Origin: an uncultured Clostridia bacterium
GTDB lineage: Bacteria; Bacillota; Clostridia; Christensenellales; Borkfalkiaceae
Length of the DNA stretch: 64,000 nucleotides
Assembly (NCBI GenBank): GCA_947589385.1
Contig: CANPZW010000007.1
Span: forward strand, 1 to 64,000
Reading direction: 5' to 3'
The translations under genes and the position numbers were made by a program. This document shows, in pieces, positions 47,936 to 57,870 of this stretch. The notes beneath the pieces were generated by a model. The model did not search any database. It saw only the letters and a program-made list of their open reading frames with translations, and had not been told where the DNA came from. Position 1 is the first letter of the stretch; each line of letters starts with the position of its first letter.

Positions 47936-48194
47936 TCAATGCCTCCATAAGGGCTTCGACACTATCGAAAGGTCCATACACGTCGTTCCCTTTTTCCGAA
48001 TCGGCAATAGCTTTTGCCGTCAGGGTATTGGGCGTTTCGCGCGATACTTCGAAAGGAATACCTTGTTCGGATATAGCCTTTTTAAGATAAATGTTTATTG
48101 CGGTTGACAAATCAAGCCCCAAATCCGCAAACAATTCCTGCGCCTGCTTTTTTACTTCCGCATCGATAGTGATGTTTGTAGATACTTTCGCCAT
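47928..48194 (-). CDS. RelB/DinJ-family antitoxin
   Basis: MAKVSTNITIDAEVKKQAQELFADLGLDLSTAINIYLKKAISEQGIPFEV; overlaps the toxin by 8 nt. Confidence 0.94.
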   Translation of the reverse strand: MAKVSTNITIDAEVKKQAQELFADLGLDLSTAINIYLKKAISEQGIPFEVSRETPNTLTAKAIADSEKGNDVYGPFDSVEALMEALNA

Positions 48195-48313
48195 ATTTAT
48201 TTCTCCTTATATGTCTTGATAGTAATCTAACATATTATATGAAATTTGTCAACCTTCATACACATATTATGTTGCAATTTAAATAATAAATGTAAAGTCC
48301 CCAATACTTTGGG

Positions 48314-48600
48314 AGGCAGGTCTGCTTGGCTTAGAGCCGAGAAAGACAAGGAGCGCGAGGAAAACCCGAAGGAGTTTACTAAAAGGTAAATGACTGAGGG
48401 TTGCCGCAGCGCGACACAGTATTTCGACGGCTATAAGACAATCATAACGTAACCGAACCTTACGGGAAGCAGGATTGCTTGTTTTTAGAAACGAGCAAGA
48501 CAAGGAGAGCACGTAAGCGACGACGGGCGCGTACACGGAAGTACGTAACCGAGGAGCGCGCAAGCTCGATGCCGTATTGCGAAGTTTATAAGAACAAGCA
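48314..48600 (+). repeat. Two-unit repeated, apparently structured non-coding element
   Basis: Units ~48314-48442 and ~48469-48600 share GCAGG..TGCTTG-hairpin-AAGACAAGGAGNGC...hairpin...GTATT.CGA.G..TATAAGA. Both hairpins keep pairing with changed bases. Strand uncertain. Confidence 0.65.
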
Positions 48601-49611
48601 CGCGTCGCCGAAAGAAAAGAAGCGATACCTCTCCCTAACTGCCGTTTCGTAAACCGAAAGAATTTCTTCCCTGCCGCACATTGCGGCAACCAGCATTATA
48701 AGGGTGCTTTCGGGCAAGTGAAAGTTGGTTATAAGCGCGTCAACGCATTTGAACTTATATGGCGGATAAATAAAAATCTGCGTATTGCCCTTTTGCGGGA
48801 TTATGACGCCGTTTTCGTCCGCCGCGCTTTCAAGCGTCCTGACAGAAGTCGTGCCGACGGCGATAATTCTTCTGCCCTCCCGCTTTGCGGCGTTGATTTT
48901 ATCCGCCGCCTCCGCGCTCACCTCGAAATATTCCGAGTGCATTTTATGGTCGGTAATTATATCCTCCTTGACGGGGCGGAAAGTGCCCAAACCCACGTGC
49001 AGGAGAACTTCGACTATTTCAACGCCCATTCCCCGTATCTTTGAAAGAAGTTCGGGCGTAAAATGCAGCCCCGCGGTAGGCGCCGCCGCCGAGCCGTCGT
49101 ATTTGGCATAAACCGTCTGGTAGCGGTTTTTATCCTTTAATTTTTCCTTGATGTACGGCGGTAAAGGCATATTCCCAACGCGTTCGAGGATTTCTTCGAA
49201 CACGCCGCCGTATTCGAATTTTATTATTCTTTCCCCGCTGTCGGTCACGGACAGTACGGTAAGCGAAAGTTCTTCCGATACGATAAGTTTTTTACCGGGT
49301 ACGCACTTTTTACCCGGTTTTACAAGCACTTCCCACTCGTCTATGTTTCGCCGCTTCAAAAGCAAAACCTCGACCGCGCCGCCGTTTTCTGTATGCGCGT
49401 AAAGCCGCGCGGGCAAAACTTTGGTATCGTTTATAACAAGCACATCGCCCGCTTTCAGATAGTCAGTAATATCCCTGAAAATCCGGTGCTCGATTTTTTT
49501 GCTTTTCCTGTCATATACAAGCAGGCGGGAAGAATCCCGCGGGGTTGCGGGAGTCTGGGCAATCAGCTCTTCGGGAAGCTCATAATAAAAATCGCTTTTT
49601 TTGTATTGCAT
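48586..49611 (-). CDS. queA: S-adenosylmethionine:tRNA ribosyltransferase-isomerase
   Basis: [78 protein letters not shown]. Confidence 0.97.
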   Translation of the reverse strand: MQYKKSDFYYELPEELIAQTPATPRDSSRLLVYDRKSKKIEHRIFRDITDYLKAGDVLVINDTKVLPARLYAHTENGGAVEVLLLKRRNIDEWEVLVKPGKKCVPGKKLIVSEELSLTVLSVTDSGERIIKFEYGGVFEEILERVGNMPLPPYIKEKLKDKNRYQTVYAKYDGSAAAPTAGLHFTPELLSKIRGMGVEIVEVLLHVGLGTFRPVKEDIITDHKMHSEYFEVSAEAADKINAAKREGRRIIAVGTTSVRTLESAADENGVIIPQKGNTQIFIYPPYKFKCVDALITNFHLPESTLIMLVAAMCGREEILSVYETAVRERYRFFSFGDACLFL

Positions 49612-49701
49612 ATTTTTTAATAGTTATTTACAAGATTGAAAGGCAAGCTTTGCTGTGTATCGGCGTAACTTAACGCCGTAGCTTATGTACTCTGCCGTTT
49701 G

Positions 49702-50763
49702 TTAGTCGTCTTTGTCGAACAGAGATATCTGCTCCCTCTGCTTTTCGCTCATTTTCAAGCCGAGGTGTTCGTAACCGCCGCGGAGAATGATTCTGCCGCG
49801 CGGCGTGCGCGCTATAAAGCCGAGCTGTAAAAGATAAGGTTCGTAAACGTCCTCTATCGTGCCCGCGTCCTCGTTTATGGTCGCGGCGAGAGTTTCCAGC
49901 CCCACGGGGCGTCCGTCGAATTTTTCCGCCATAGCCCTGAGGAGTGCACGGTCAACTTCGTCCAGCCCCAGCTCATCGACTTCCAATTTTTCCAATGCGA
50001 ATTTTGCGTCCTCGCAAGTGATTTTTTGGTTGCCCTTTATAGTGGAGAAATCGCGCACGCGCTTTAAAAGGCGGTTTGCGATTCTCGGCGTACCGCGGCT
50101 TCTGCGGGAAATTTCCGAAGCGGCTTTATCGTCGATTTCGATTGCGAGGGCGCGCGCCGAACGCAAGACAATTTCCTTTAATTCTTCGGGCGTGTACATT
50201 TCGAGGCGGCAGATAATTCCGAAACGGTCCCTTAACGGGTTAGATATCATTCCCGCGCGGGTAGTCGCGCCTATAAGCGTGAATTTTTTAAGGGTAAAAC
50301 GTATATTCCTCGCGCTGGGACCTTTGCCAACGATTATATCGAGGGCGTAGTCCTCCATTGCAGAATACAATATTTCCTCCACGCTGCGGTTCAGGCGGTG
50401 GATTTCGTCGATAAAAAGCACGTCGCCCTCGTTAAGATTTGTTAAAATCGCCGCCAAATCCCCGCTACGCTCGATTGCGGGCGCGCTTGTAAGCTTTAAT
50501 TGCCCGCCCATTTCGTTTGCGATTATGTGCGCAAGCGTGGTCTTGCCCAGACCGGGCGCGCCGTATAAAAGGACGTGCTCCAACACTTCGCCGCGCTGTT
50601 TCGCGGCGTCCATAAACGTCTTTAAATTGTCCTTTACCTTTGTCTGACCTACGTACGCTTCAAGCGTTTTGGGGCGGAGCACGTTTTCTTCGAAGTCATA
50701 TTCCCCTTTCGTGCTCTGCACAAGCCGCTCTTCGCCGTAGTCCTCGTCGTCCTCGAAAAACAT
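49702..50763 (-). CDS. ruvB: Holliday junction DNA helicase RuvB
   Basis: [71 protein letters not shown]. Confidence 0.98.
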   Translation of the reverse strand: MFFEDDEDYGEERLVQSTKGEYDFEENVLRPKTLEAYVGQTKVKDNLKTFMDAAKQRGEVLEHVLLYGAPGLGKTTLAHIIANEMGGQLKLTSAPAIERSGDLAAILTNLNEGDVLFIDEIHRLNRSVEEILYSAMEDYALDIIVGKGPSARNIRFTLKKFTLIGATTRAGMISNPLRDRFGIICRLEMYTPEELKEIVLRSARALAIEIDDKAASEISRRSRGTPRIANRLLKRVRDFSTIKGNQKITCEDAKFALEKLEVDELGLDEVDRALLRAMAEKFDGRPVGLETLAATINEDAGTIEDVYEPYLLQLGFIARTPRGRIILRGGYEHLGLKMSEKQREQISLFDKDD

Positions 50764-50766
50764 ACG

Positions 50767-51357
50767 TTACATTCCTTTCAACGCCGACATAATGACGTCC
50801 TCAACCGAAACGGCGCCGTTCTCTTTTGCGCGGGTTATAGCTTTTACGCTTTCCTGCCTTGTAAAACCGAGGGTCATAAGCGCTACCACCGCGTCCTCGT
50901 CCCCCGAAGATACGGGAACAGAAGCAACCCTTGCGCCCGTTTCGGCTGTCGCAATCGTCTGAACTTTTTCCCGAAGTTCGAGAATTATGCGTTCCGCGGT
51001 CTTTTTGCCCAGCCCTTTTACGGCGGAAAGACGCTTTACGTCGTTGGTGGCTATCGCCGCGGCGACATCGCCCGCTTTCATACCCGAAAGCACGGCTATT
51101 CCCATTTTCGGACCGACGCCCGACACGGAGATAAGCTTTAAAAACATCTCCTTTTCTTCCGTCTGCGCGAACCCGAAAAGGCTTACTCCGTCCTCGCGCG
51201 ACTGCATATACGTATAGAGCCCGCCCTCTTTCTTGCCCGCAAGCGCGTCGTAAGCGGCGGCGGAAATAAGAATTTCGAAACCCACTCCGCTTTCCGTTAA
51301 AATAAGCGCCGTATCGGGCGTCAGCGAAAGTATATTGCCTTTTACATATCCTATCAT
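50767..51357 (-). CDS. ruvA: Holliday junction DNA helicase RuvA
   Basis: MIGYVKGNILSLTPDTALILTESGVGFEI; LISVSGVGPKMGIAVLSGM; VKGLGKKTAERIILELREKV. Confidence 0.97.
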   Translation of the reverse strand: MIGYVKGNILSLTPDTALILTESGVGFEILISAAAYDALAGKKEGGLYTYMQSREDGVSLFGFAQTEEKEMFLKLISVSGVGPKMGIAVLSGMKAGDVAAAIATNDVKRLSAVKGLGKKTAERIILELREKVQTIATAETGARVASVPVSSGDEDAVVALMTLGFTRQESVKAITRAKENGAVSVEDVIMSALKGM

Positions 51358-51361
51358 AATA

Positions 51362-51859
51362 TTACCTTATACCGAACAGCTTGCCGAAACGCGAAGTATG
51401 CGCATGGCACAGCGCGACGGCGAGCGCGTCCGCGGCGTCGTCGGGGCGGGGAATTTTTTGCAAGTGCAAAAGCGATGTAACCACATGCTGCATCTGGATT
51501 TTATCCGCCTTGCCGTAACCCGTTAGCGATTGTTTTATCTGGTTCGGGGTGTATTCGTAAAGTCTGCCGCAGTACTTTATACAGGTAAGCAGCATCACTC
51601 CCCTTGCGTGCGCCACGGGAATACCCGTAGTTATGTTCTTTGAAAAGAATAATTCCTCGACTGCGATTTCGTCGGGTTTGTATTTCGAAAGAATTTTGTT
51701 CACTCCCTCTTCCAGCATGGCGAGGCGTACGGGCAAACTTTCGTCTTTGGGGGTAAGCACCACTCCGAAGTCCACCGCTTCCGTGCCGTCGTTTTTAAGC
51801 TTTTCCACCACGCCGTAGCCCATTGTGGCAAGCCCGGGGTCGAGTCCCAGAATAATCAT
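51362..51859 (-). CDS. ruvC: Crossover junction endodeoxyribonuclease RuvC
   Basis: MIILGLDPGLATMGYGVVEK, AVEELFFSKNITTGIPVAHARGVMLL, DDAADALAVALCHAH. Start 51859. Confidence 0.97.
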   Translation of the reverse strand: MIILGLDPGLATMGYGVVEKLKNDGTEAVDFGVVLTPKDESLPVRLAMLEEGVNKILSKYKPDEIAVEELFFSKNITTGIPVAHARGVMLLTCIKYCGRLYEYTPNQIKQSLTGYGKADKIQMQHVVTSLLHLQKIPRPDDAADALAVALCHAHTSRFGKLFGIR

Positions 51860-51951
51860 CAGCGCACCCAAAATCACCGCTTTATTTATTACATATTATA
51901 TTGTATAGAAAAATTTTCGATAAGTCAACTTATTACAATGCAATAAGAGAA

Positions 51952-51980
51952 GCCGCCCGAGGCTTTTTGCCTCGGGCGGC
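51952..51980 (-). terminator. Terminator of the pyr operon
   Basis: GCCGCCCGAGGCTTTTTGCCTCGGGCGGC. Confidence 0.75.
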
Positions 51981-52001
51981 GCAACAATAGGATAATAAAT
52001 A

Positions 52002-52205
52002 TCAATATTCCAGCTTACCCAAAAGATAATCAGTTGAGCAACCGAACACTTCGGCAAGCTTTAAAATTGCACCGGCGGTAGGCTCACATTCCCCCTTTTC
52101 CCATCTTGCAATCATGGATTGGTTGCAACCTACTTTTTCAGCCAGCTGTTTTTGGGTTAAATTGTTTTCCTTTCTCAGTTCGTTTATACGCGCCGATATC
52201 ATCAT
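52002..52205 (-). CDS. XRE-family HTH regulator appended to the pyr operon
   Basis: MMISARINELRKENNLTQKQLAEKVGCNQSMIARWEKGECEPTAGAILKLAEVFGCSTDYLLGKLEY; 4-nt overlap with pyrE. Confidence 0.9.
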   Translation of the reverse strand: MMISARINELRKENNLTQKQLAEKVGCNQSMIARWEKGECEPTAGAILKLAEVFGCSTDYLLGKLEY

Positions 52206-52858
52206 TCCACGCCGTAGGCGGCGCGATATTCTTTCATTTTGCCGAGGTATTCCCTGCCGCCGATTATTCCGTCCTCTATGGCGGAAATTATATCCGCCAT
52301 TGTGACTATCGAATACACCTTTACCCCAAATTCCTTATACACTTCCTGCACCGCGGAAAGACTGCTTTCCAGCCCGCGCTCCATTCTGTCCACCGAAATA
52401 ACCATTCCCGCTATTTCCACTTTTGCGGCTTCCGCAAGCTTGGGTAGCATTTCCCTTAAAGCCTTGCCAGAAGTCATTACGTCCTCTATTATTATGACTT
52501 TTTCTCCGTCTTCAAGCTGTTTGCCGACGAACAGCCCGCCCTCGCCGTGGTCTTTTACTTCCTTCCTGTCGAAGCAGTAATTCAAATCCATGCCGTGGCG
52601 CTCGGAAAGCGCAACCGCGGTGGTCACCGCAAGTGGTATGCCCTTATAGGCGGGACCGACAAGCGTATCGGCTTTAATTCCGTTTTCGACTATACAATGC
52701 GCGTAATATTCGCCGAGTTTTGCAAGCTGGGAACCCGATTTATAATTGCCCGTGTTGATGAAATAGGGGGCTTTTCTGCCGCTTTTCAGGGTAAATTCCC
52801 CAAATTTAAGCACGCCGTTATCCACCATAAATTTGATAAATTGCTGTTTGTAAGTCAT
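52202..52858 (-). CDS. pyrE: Orotate phosphoribosyltransferase
   Basis: FTLKSGRKAPYFINTGNYKSG, VGPAYKGIPLAV, VIIIEDVMTSGKALREM. Confidence 0.97.
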   Translation of the reverse strand: MTYKQQFIKFMVDNGVLKFGEFTLKSGRKAPYFINTGNYKSGSQLAKLGEYYAHCIVENGIKADTLVGPAYKGIPLAVTTAVALSERHGMDLNYCFDRKEVKDHGEGGLFVGKQLEDGEKVIIIEDVMTSGKALREMLPKLAEAAKVEIAGMVISVDRMERGLESSLSAVQEVYKEFGVKVYSIVTMADIISAIEDGIIGGREYLGKMKEYRAAYGVE

Positions 52859-52868
52859 ATTTTTCTCC

Positions 52869-53780
52869 TTAATTCAAGGTAAGAGTATTTACGATTTCGT
52901 TGACGTCGGAAATATTATGGCGGTCAAGCCATTTTTCGAGCCCGCATATAATTTCGGGCATGGCGTTCCCGTTTGAAAAGTTCGCCGTGCCGACCTGTAC
53001 GGCTCGCGCACCCGCCATTAAAAATTCGACGGCGTCCTCGGCGCAGGTTATCCCGCCCATGCCTATAACGGGAATCTTTACGGCGTGAGAAGCTTCGTAA
53101 ACCATTCTGACGGCTATCGGCTTTATGCCCGCGCCAGAAACTCCGCCCGTGTTGTTGGCAAGCAGGGGCTTACGGCGTTCTATATCTATAACCATTCCCG
53201 TAAGCGTGTTGATAAGGGAAATACAGTCCGCCCCGCCCTCTTCCGCCGCACGGGCGTTTACAGCAATGCTTTCCACGTTAGGCGAAAGTTTGACGATAAG
53301 CGGAGTTTTTTTAAGGTTAGACTTGGAAAGACGGGTGACTTCCAGAATATTTTCGGGCTTTATGCCCAGCGCCATTCCGCCCGCGCGGACGTTGGGGCAG
53401 GAGATATTCAGCTCCACCATATCCACAAGCCCGTCGAGGCGGGCGCATATTTCGCCGTAGTCTTCAAGCGTTTTGCCCGCCACATTGGCTATTACCGCTA
53501 CGCCCTTTTTGCGCAAAAAGGGCAAATCCTCTTTAATGAAATGCTCCACCCCGGGATTCTGCAAGCCGACGGAATTTAAAATCACCGACGCGCCCTCCGC
53601 TATCCTCGGAACGGAATTGCCCTGTCTGGGTTCGAGGGTCATGCCCTTTGTGGAAATGCCGCCAAGAACGGAAATATCGTATAAAAGATTGTATTCCCTG
53701 CCGAAGCCGAACGTTCCGCTTGCGGCTATCACGGGGTTTTTGAATTTAACTCCGCAGAGCTCTACCTGTAAATTCGCCAT
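52869..53780 (-). CDS. pyrD: Dihydroorotate dehydrogenase B, catalytic subunit
   Basis: MANLQVELCGVKFKNPVIAASGTFGFG, LNISCPNVRAGGMALG, VIGMGGITCAEDAVEFLMAGARAVQVGTANF. Start corrected to 53780. Confidence 0.97.
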   Translation of the reverse strand: MANLQVELCGVKFKNPVIAASGTFGFGREYNLLYDISVLGGISTKGMTLEPRQGNSVPRIAEGASVILNSVGLQNPGVEHFIKEDLPFLRKKGVAVIANVAGKTLEDYGEICARLDGLVDMVELNISCPNVRAGGMALGIKPENILEVTRLSKSNLKKTPLIVKLSPNVESIAVNARAAEEGGADCISLINTLTGMVIDIERRKPLLANNTGGVSGAGIKPIAVRMVYEASHAVKIPVIGMGGITCAEDAVEFLMAGARAVQVGTANFSNGNAMPEIICGLEKWLDRHNISDVNEIVNTLTLN

Positions 53781-54541
53781 TATAGCTGCACCTCGTTTAT
53801 ATCGAATACGGGGCCGTCGCGGCAGACGCGCAGGTTTTCGCCCGAAGCCGATTTGCATGCGCAGACAAGGCACGCGCCCATTCCGCAGCCCATTCTCTCT
53901 TCCAGCGAAACAAAACAAGGGGTTTTTATGCCCTCTTCCTTTAATTTTTGTTTAAGAATTTTCAGCATTACGGGCGGTCCGCAGGAAATTATCACGTCTG
54001 CGCGTATATTGTTCCTGTCGGCAAGATATGCCGAAACCGCATTGCCCTTTTCCCCGAAACTGCCGTCATCGGTGGTTATCGTCAATTTTTTGCTTTTGTT
54101 AAGTTCGTTCCAAAGGCATACGGCGTCCTCGTTTCTGAACCCTATATAGGAATAGAAATTCTTGCTTTTATAATATTCGCGGATAGTGGCGATAAGCGGA
54201 AATACGCCTACGCCGCCGCCTATAACGGCGATATCGCTGTAACCGTCAAGGTCGAACCAATTACCGAGGGGCAACAAAACCCTTAATTTTCTGCCCGCTT
54301 CGACGGTTGAAAGATATTGCGTGCCCCTGCCTTTTACCTGATAGCAGACCGACACCTCGTCGCCTTCAACTATGCAAACGCCCAAAGGACGGCGCAGAAG
54401 GTTAGCACCGTTGCCCGTGGAAAGATTTACAAATTGCCCGCCGTGCATTTTTCCCGCGTCCTCGGGCAGGACAAGGGTTATCATATAGATATTTTCTGCA
54501 ATCTTTTTATTGCTTTTTACCGTTGCGAGTAAGTCTTTCAT
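53780..54541 (-). CDS. pyrK: Dihydroorotate dehydrogenase electron transfer subunit
   Basis: RRPLGVCIVEGDEVSVCYQVKGRGTQYLS and C-terminal EERMGCGMGACLVCACKSASGENLRVCRDGPVFD [2Fe-2S] site. Confidence 0.95.
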   Translation of the reverse strand: MKDLLATVKSNKKIAENIYMITLVLPEDAGKMHGGQFVNLSTGNGANLLRRPLGVCIVEGDEVSVCYQVKGRGTQYLSTVEAGRKLRVLLPLGNWFDLDGYSDIAVIGGGVGVFPLIATIREYYKSKNFYSYIGFRNEDAVCLWNELNKSKKLTITTDDGSFGEKGNAVSAYLADRNNIRADVIISCGPPVMLKILKQKLKEEGIKTPCFVSLEERMGCGMGACLVCACKSASGENLRVCRDGPVFDINEVQL

Positions 54542-55452
54542 CTGCCCATTTTCCCTATTGCGTCACTCAAATCCTTGCGCATATCGAGGCTTGCCGCGCG
54601 GGCTGCCTCGTAATAGGTCATATTTGCGTATTCGGGCTTTTTATACGCGCAGAGTATCCCGCGCGAAGAATTTACCACGCCGCCCAAGCCGCGGTTATCG
54701 AAGCAGACTTTCAGCATTTCGGCGCTTCCGCCCTGCGCGCCGTAACCGGGAATGAGAAAGAAGCTATGCGGCATTTGCAGGCGCAAACGCGCCGCTTCTT
54801 CGGGGTGGGTAGCCCCAACGACCGCGCCTACTTCCGAATAGCCGTAATCGCCTATCGTATCGCAGCCCCACTCCTCGACGAGCCGCCCCATTTTTTCGTA
54901 TATAAACAGACCGTCGTCAAGCTTCAAATTCTGCAATTCCCCGCTCGACGGGTTAGAGGTTTTGACAAGTACGAATATCGACTTGCCGTTATTTTTAATA
55001 TCGTCGATAAAGGGCTTAATCCCGTCCGAACCGAGGTAGCCGTTGACCGTGAGCATATCGGCGGGGAAAGCCTGTAACTGCCTGCCGCCTATCGGCGTTT
55101 TGCCGAGGTAAGCCTTAGAATAACAGCTTGCGGTAGAGCCTATGTCGTTGCGCTTGCAATCGGCAATGACTATAAGCCCCTTTTTGCGGGCGTATTTAAC
55201 CGTGCGGGCAAAGGTTTTCAGCCCTTGATAGCCGTACATCTCGTAATAAGCTATCTGCACTTTTACGGAAGGCACTATGTCCGAAACGCTGTCGATAATA
55301 TTTCGGTTGAACTCGAAGATGCGGTCCGCCGCCTCCGCAAAAGAGGAAACGCCCGACTTCATATCCTCGGGAAGGTAGTTGAAATCAGTATCCAGCCCTA
55401 CGCACGTGGGGTTTTGTAATTTTATGATTTTTTTGATTAAAGCGTCTATCAT
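54538..55452 (-). CDS. pyrF: Orotidine 5'-phosphate decarboxylase
   Basis: CVGLDTDFNYLPE, VIADCKRNDIGSTASCYSKAYLG, FFLIPGYGAQGGSAEML. Confidence 0.95.
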   Translation of the reverse strand: MIDALIKKIIKLQNPTCVGLDTDFNYLPEDMKSGVSSFAEAADRIFEFNRNIIDSVSDIVPSVKVQIAYYEMYGYQGLKTFARTVKYARKKGLIVIADCKRNDIGSTASCYSKAYLGKTPIGGRQLQAFPADMLTVNGYLGSDGIKPFIDDIKNNGKSIFVLVKTSNPSSGELQNLKLDDGLFIYEKMGRLVEEWGCDTIGDYGYSEVGAVVGATHPEEAARLRLQMPHSFFLIPGYGAQGGSAEMLKVCFDNRGLGGVVNSSRGILCAYKKPEYANMTYYEAARAASLDMRKDLSDAIGKMGR

Positions 55453-55470
55453 AACGTTAAGCCCTTATAT

Positions 55471-56739
55471 TTATTCGGTTTTATATTTTATTTCGCCGTC
55501 AACGAGGGTGTATTGCACTTCGCCGAAAACTTTATAGCCGTTGAAAGGAGTATTTTTGCCCTTGGAAACAAATTTATTTCCGTCGATGACGTAAGATTTA
55601 TTAAAATCAACCACCGCAAGGTCCGCAGGGGCGCCCACTTTTATTTCTCCGCCTTCCAGCCCCAAAATTTTTGCGGCGGCACGGCTTGTCTTTTCGGCAA
55701 GCCCCGAAAGGGTAAGCCTACCCGTTTTTACAAGGTAAGTATAACTTAAAGCAAGACTTGTTTCTATTCCGCTTATGCCGAACGCGGCAAGGTTGTATTC
55801 CACCTGCTTGTCCTTCGCAGAATGTGGCGCGTGGTCGGTGACTATGCAATCTATCGTACCGTCCTGTAAGCCGCGGATAATCTCCTCTACGTCACGGCAT
55901 TCGCGCACGGGCGGATTGACTTTTGTAAAAGTATCGTAAGAAGTGATAATATCGTCTGTCAGAATAAAATAGTGCGGGCAGGTTTCCGCTGTGACCTTAA
56001 CGCCGCGCGCTTTTGCGCTACGTATGATTTCCACTCCGCTGTACGTCGAAACATGGCAGATATGCACGGGAATACCAAGGCTTTCCGAAAGCGCGATTTC
56101 GCGGGCAATCATAATATCCTCGACGGCGCGGGGGCTGCCTTTAAGCCCCGTGAGCGTGGAATTATAGCCCTCGTTCACCACTCCGCCGTCAACAAGGTTC
56201 GCGTCCTCGCAATGGCAAAGACATTTTAATCCGAAGTCGTTTGCGTATTCCATTGCAAGGCGCATTATATAGGAATTCATAACCGATTTTCCGTCGTCGC
56301 TCAAAGCCACAACGCCCGCCGATTTCATTTTGCCGATGTCGGACAGCGCCTCGCCCTGCTGACCGCGGGTGATTGCGCCTATCGGGTGGATTTTGCAGAG
56401 ATTGACCTCTTTTGCGCGATTTTTTATATATGAGACGACCACGGCGTTATCGCAGACGGGATTTGTGTTGGGCATACAGCAAACCTGTGTAACTCCCCCC
56501 TTAACCGCAGCCTCCGAACCGCTTTTTATGTCCTCTTTGCCCTCGAAGCCCGGCTCACGCAAGTGCACATGCATATCTATAAGCCCCGGGAATATATGTT
56601 TGCCGCGCGCTTCTATCGTCGGGCAATCGTCCTCTATCTTTTGGGCGATTTCGGCTATTTTGCCGTCTTTTATAAGTAAATCGGATTTTATTTCGCCCTC
56701 GGGAAGCACGAGAGTTCCGTTTTTTATCAGCAGCTTCAT
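55471..56739 (-). CDS. pyrC: Dihydroorotase
   Basis: IFPGLIDMHVHLREPGFEGKEDIKSGSEAAVKGGVTQVCCMPNTNP, VTAETCPHYFILTDD, DCIVTDHAPHSAKDK. Confidence 0.97.
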   Translation of the reverse strand: MKLLIKNGTLVLPEGEIKSDLLIKDGKIAEIAQKIEDDCPTIEARGKHIFPGLIDMHVHLREPGFEGKEDIKSGSEAAVKGGVTQVCCMPNTNPVCDNAVVVSYIKNRAKEVNLCKIHPIGAITRGQQGEALSDIGKMKSAGVVALSDDGKSVMNSYIMRLAMEYANDFGLKCLCHCEDANLVDGGVVNEGYNSTLTGLKGSPRAVEDIMIAREIALSESLGIPVHICHVSTYSGVEIIRSAKARGVKVTAETCPHYFILTDDIITSYDTFTKVNPPVRECRDVEEIIRGLQDGTIDCIVTDHAPHSAKDKQVEYNLAAFGISGIETSLALSYTYLVKTGRLTLSGLAEKTSRAAAKILGLEGGEIKVGAPADLAVVDFNKSYVIDGNKFVSKGKNTPFNGYKVFGEVQYTLVDGEIKYKTE

Positions 56740-57665
56740 AGGTTTTTCTCCCTGTATTCGGCAAGCAGTTTCAATATGCTCATGCGGACCGCAAGCCCGT
56801 TTGTTACCTGTTCGAGAATATAGCTTTTATCTCCGTCTATGAGAGCGGGCGTAAGCTCTACGCCGCGGTTGACGGGACCGGGGTGAAGGATTATTGCCTC
56901 TGGTTTGGCATGTTTCATAACCCCGTCGTTTACGCCATAATAGCGGGCGTATTCCGAAAGCGAGGGAAAAAGCCCGCCGTTCATTCTTTCAAGCTGAATC
57001 CTCAGCCCCATGACGGCGTCCGCGCCTTCCACCGCCTCTTCGCGGGATTTCTCGACGTGAGCGCCCAGCTTTTCAAGGTCCTTCGGCATCATAGTCGCGG
57101 GGGCGTACATCGATACGCTTGCGCCCAATTTGGAAAGCCCGTAAAGGTTGCTCATAGCCACACGGCTGTGCTTTATGTCGCCCAAAATTGCTACTTTCAA
57201 CCCCTTGATTTTGCCGAAATGCTCTTTAAGCGTGAACATATCCAAAAGCGCCTGCGTGGGATGCTCGTGCATGCCGTCCCCGCCGTTTATGACCGAAGCT
57301 TTTACGTGCTCGGCAAGGAGCTTGGGTGCGCCCGCCATAGGGTGCCTTATGGCTATAAAATCGATTTTCATCGAATCGAGGGTTTCGCCCGTGTCTATAA
57401 GCGTTTCGCCTTTCTGCACCGAACTTGTGGCGACCGAAACGTTGACTTCGGTTGCGCCGAGATATTTGCCCGCCAACTCAAACGAGGTGCGGGTGCGGGT
57501 GCTGTTTTCGTAAAAAAGCGTAATCAGCGATTTCCCCGCAAGGGCGTCGGACTTTCTGTAACTTCCCCGCAAAAATTTTTTCGTTTCTACGGCGCCGTCG
57601 AGAATTTCGCAAATTTCTTCGGCTGTCAGGTCATGAAGCCCGAGCAAATCCTTTGATTTTAACAT
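56736..57665 (-). CDS. pyrB: Aspartate carbamoyltransferase catalytic subunit
   Basis: LFYENSTRTRTSFELAGKYLGA, VINGGDGMHEHPTQALLDMFTL, ILHPGPVNRGVEL. Confidence 0.97.
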   Translation of the reverse strand: MLKSKDLLGLHDLTAEEICEILDGAVETKKFLRGSYRKSDALAGKSLITLFYENSTRTRTSFELAGKYLGATEVNVSVATSSVQKGETLIDTGETLDSMKIDFIAIRHPMAGAPKLLAEHVKASVINGGDGMHEHPTQALLDMFTLKEHFGKIKGLKVAILGDIKHSRVAMSNLYGLSKLGASVSMYAPATMMPKDLEKLGAHVEKSREEAVEGADAVMGLRIQLERMNGGLFPSLSEYARYYGVNDGVMKHAKPEAIILHPGPVNRGVELTPALIDGDKSYILEQVTNGLAVRMSILKLLAEYREKNL

Positions 57666-57725
57666 TTGTCACCTTCCGTCAGGCAATCACATACATTTTC
57701 CGCCTGCCGATTTATAATCTTGGAA

Positions 57726-57754
57726 ATTATACCATATTCAGAAAGCGTTGTAAA
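57726..57754 (-). promoter_or_regulatory. Promoter of the pyr operon
   Basis: Minus strand TTTACA (57754-57749), 17 nt, TATAAT (57731-57726). Confidence 0.82.
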
Positions 57755-57870
57755 GCCCGCAAAAAAACTTTTTCAAAGAGCTTTTCAAAATCCGCAAAGT
57801 CTGCGTCAAAACTTAAAGACTGTTCTGTCTTGAATTGTTCTGTATTGCGGAATTTGATTTTGTCATTTTT

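Noticed and set aside
48279-48689. 136-aa minus-strand ORF across the repeat element
   Set aside because: Overlaps the queA 3' end and both repeat units; stem covariation argues against coding use.
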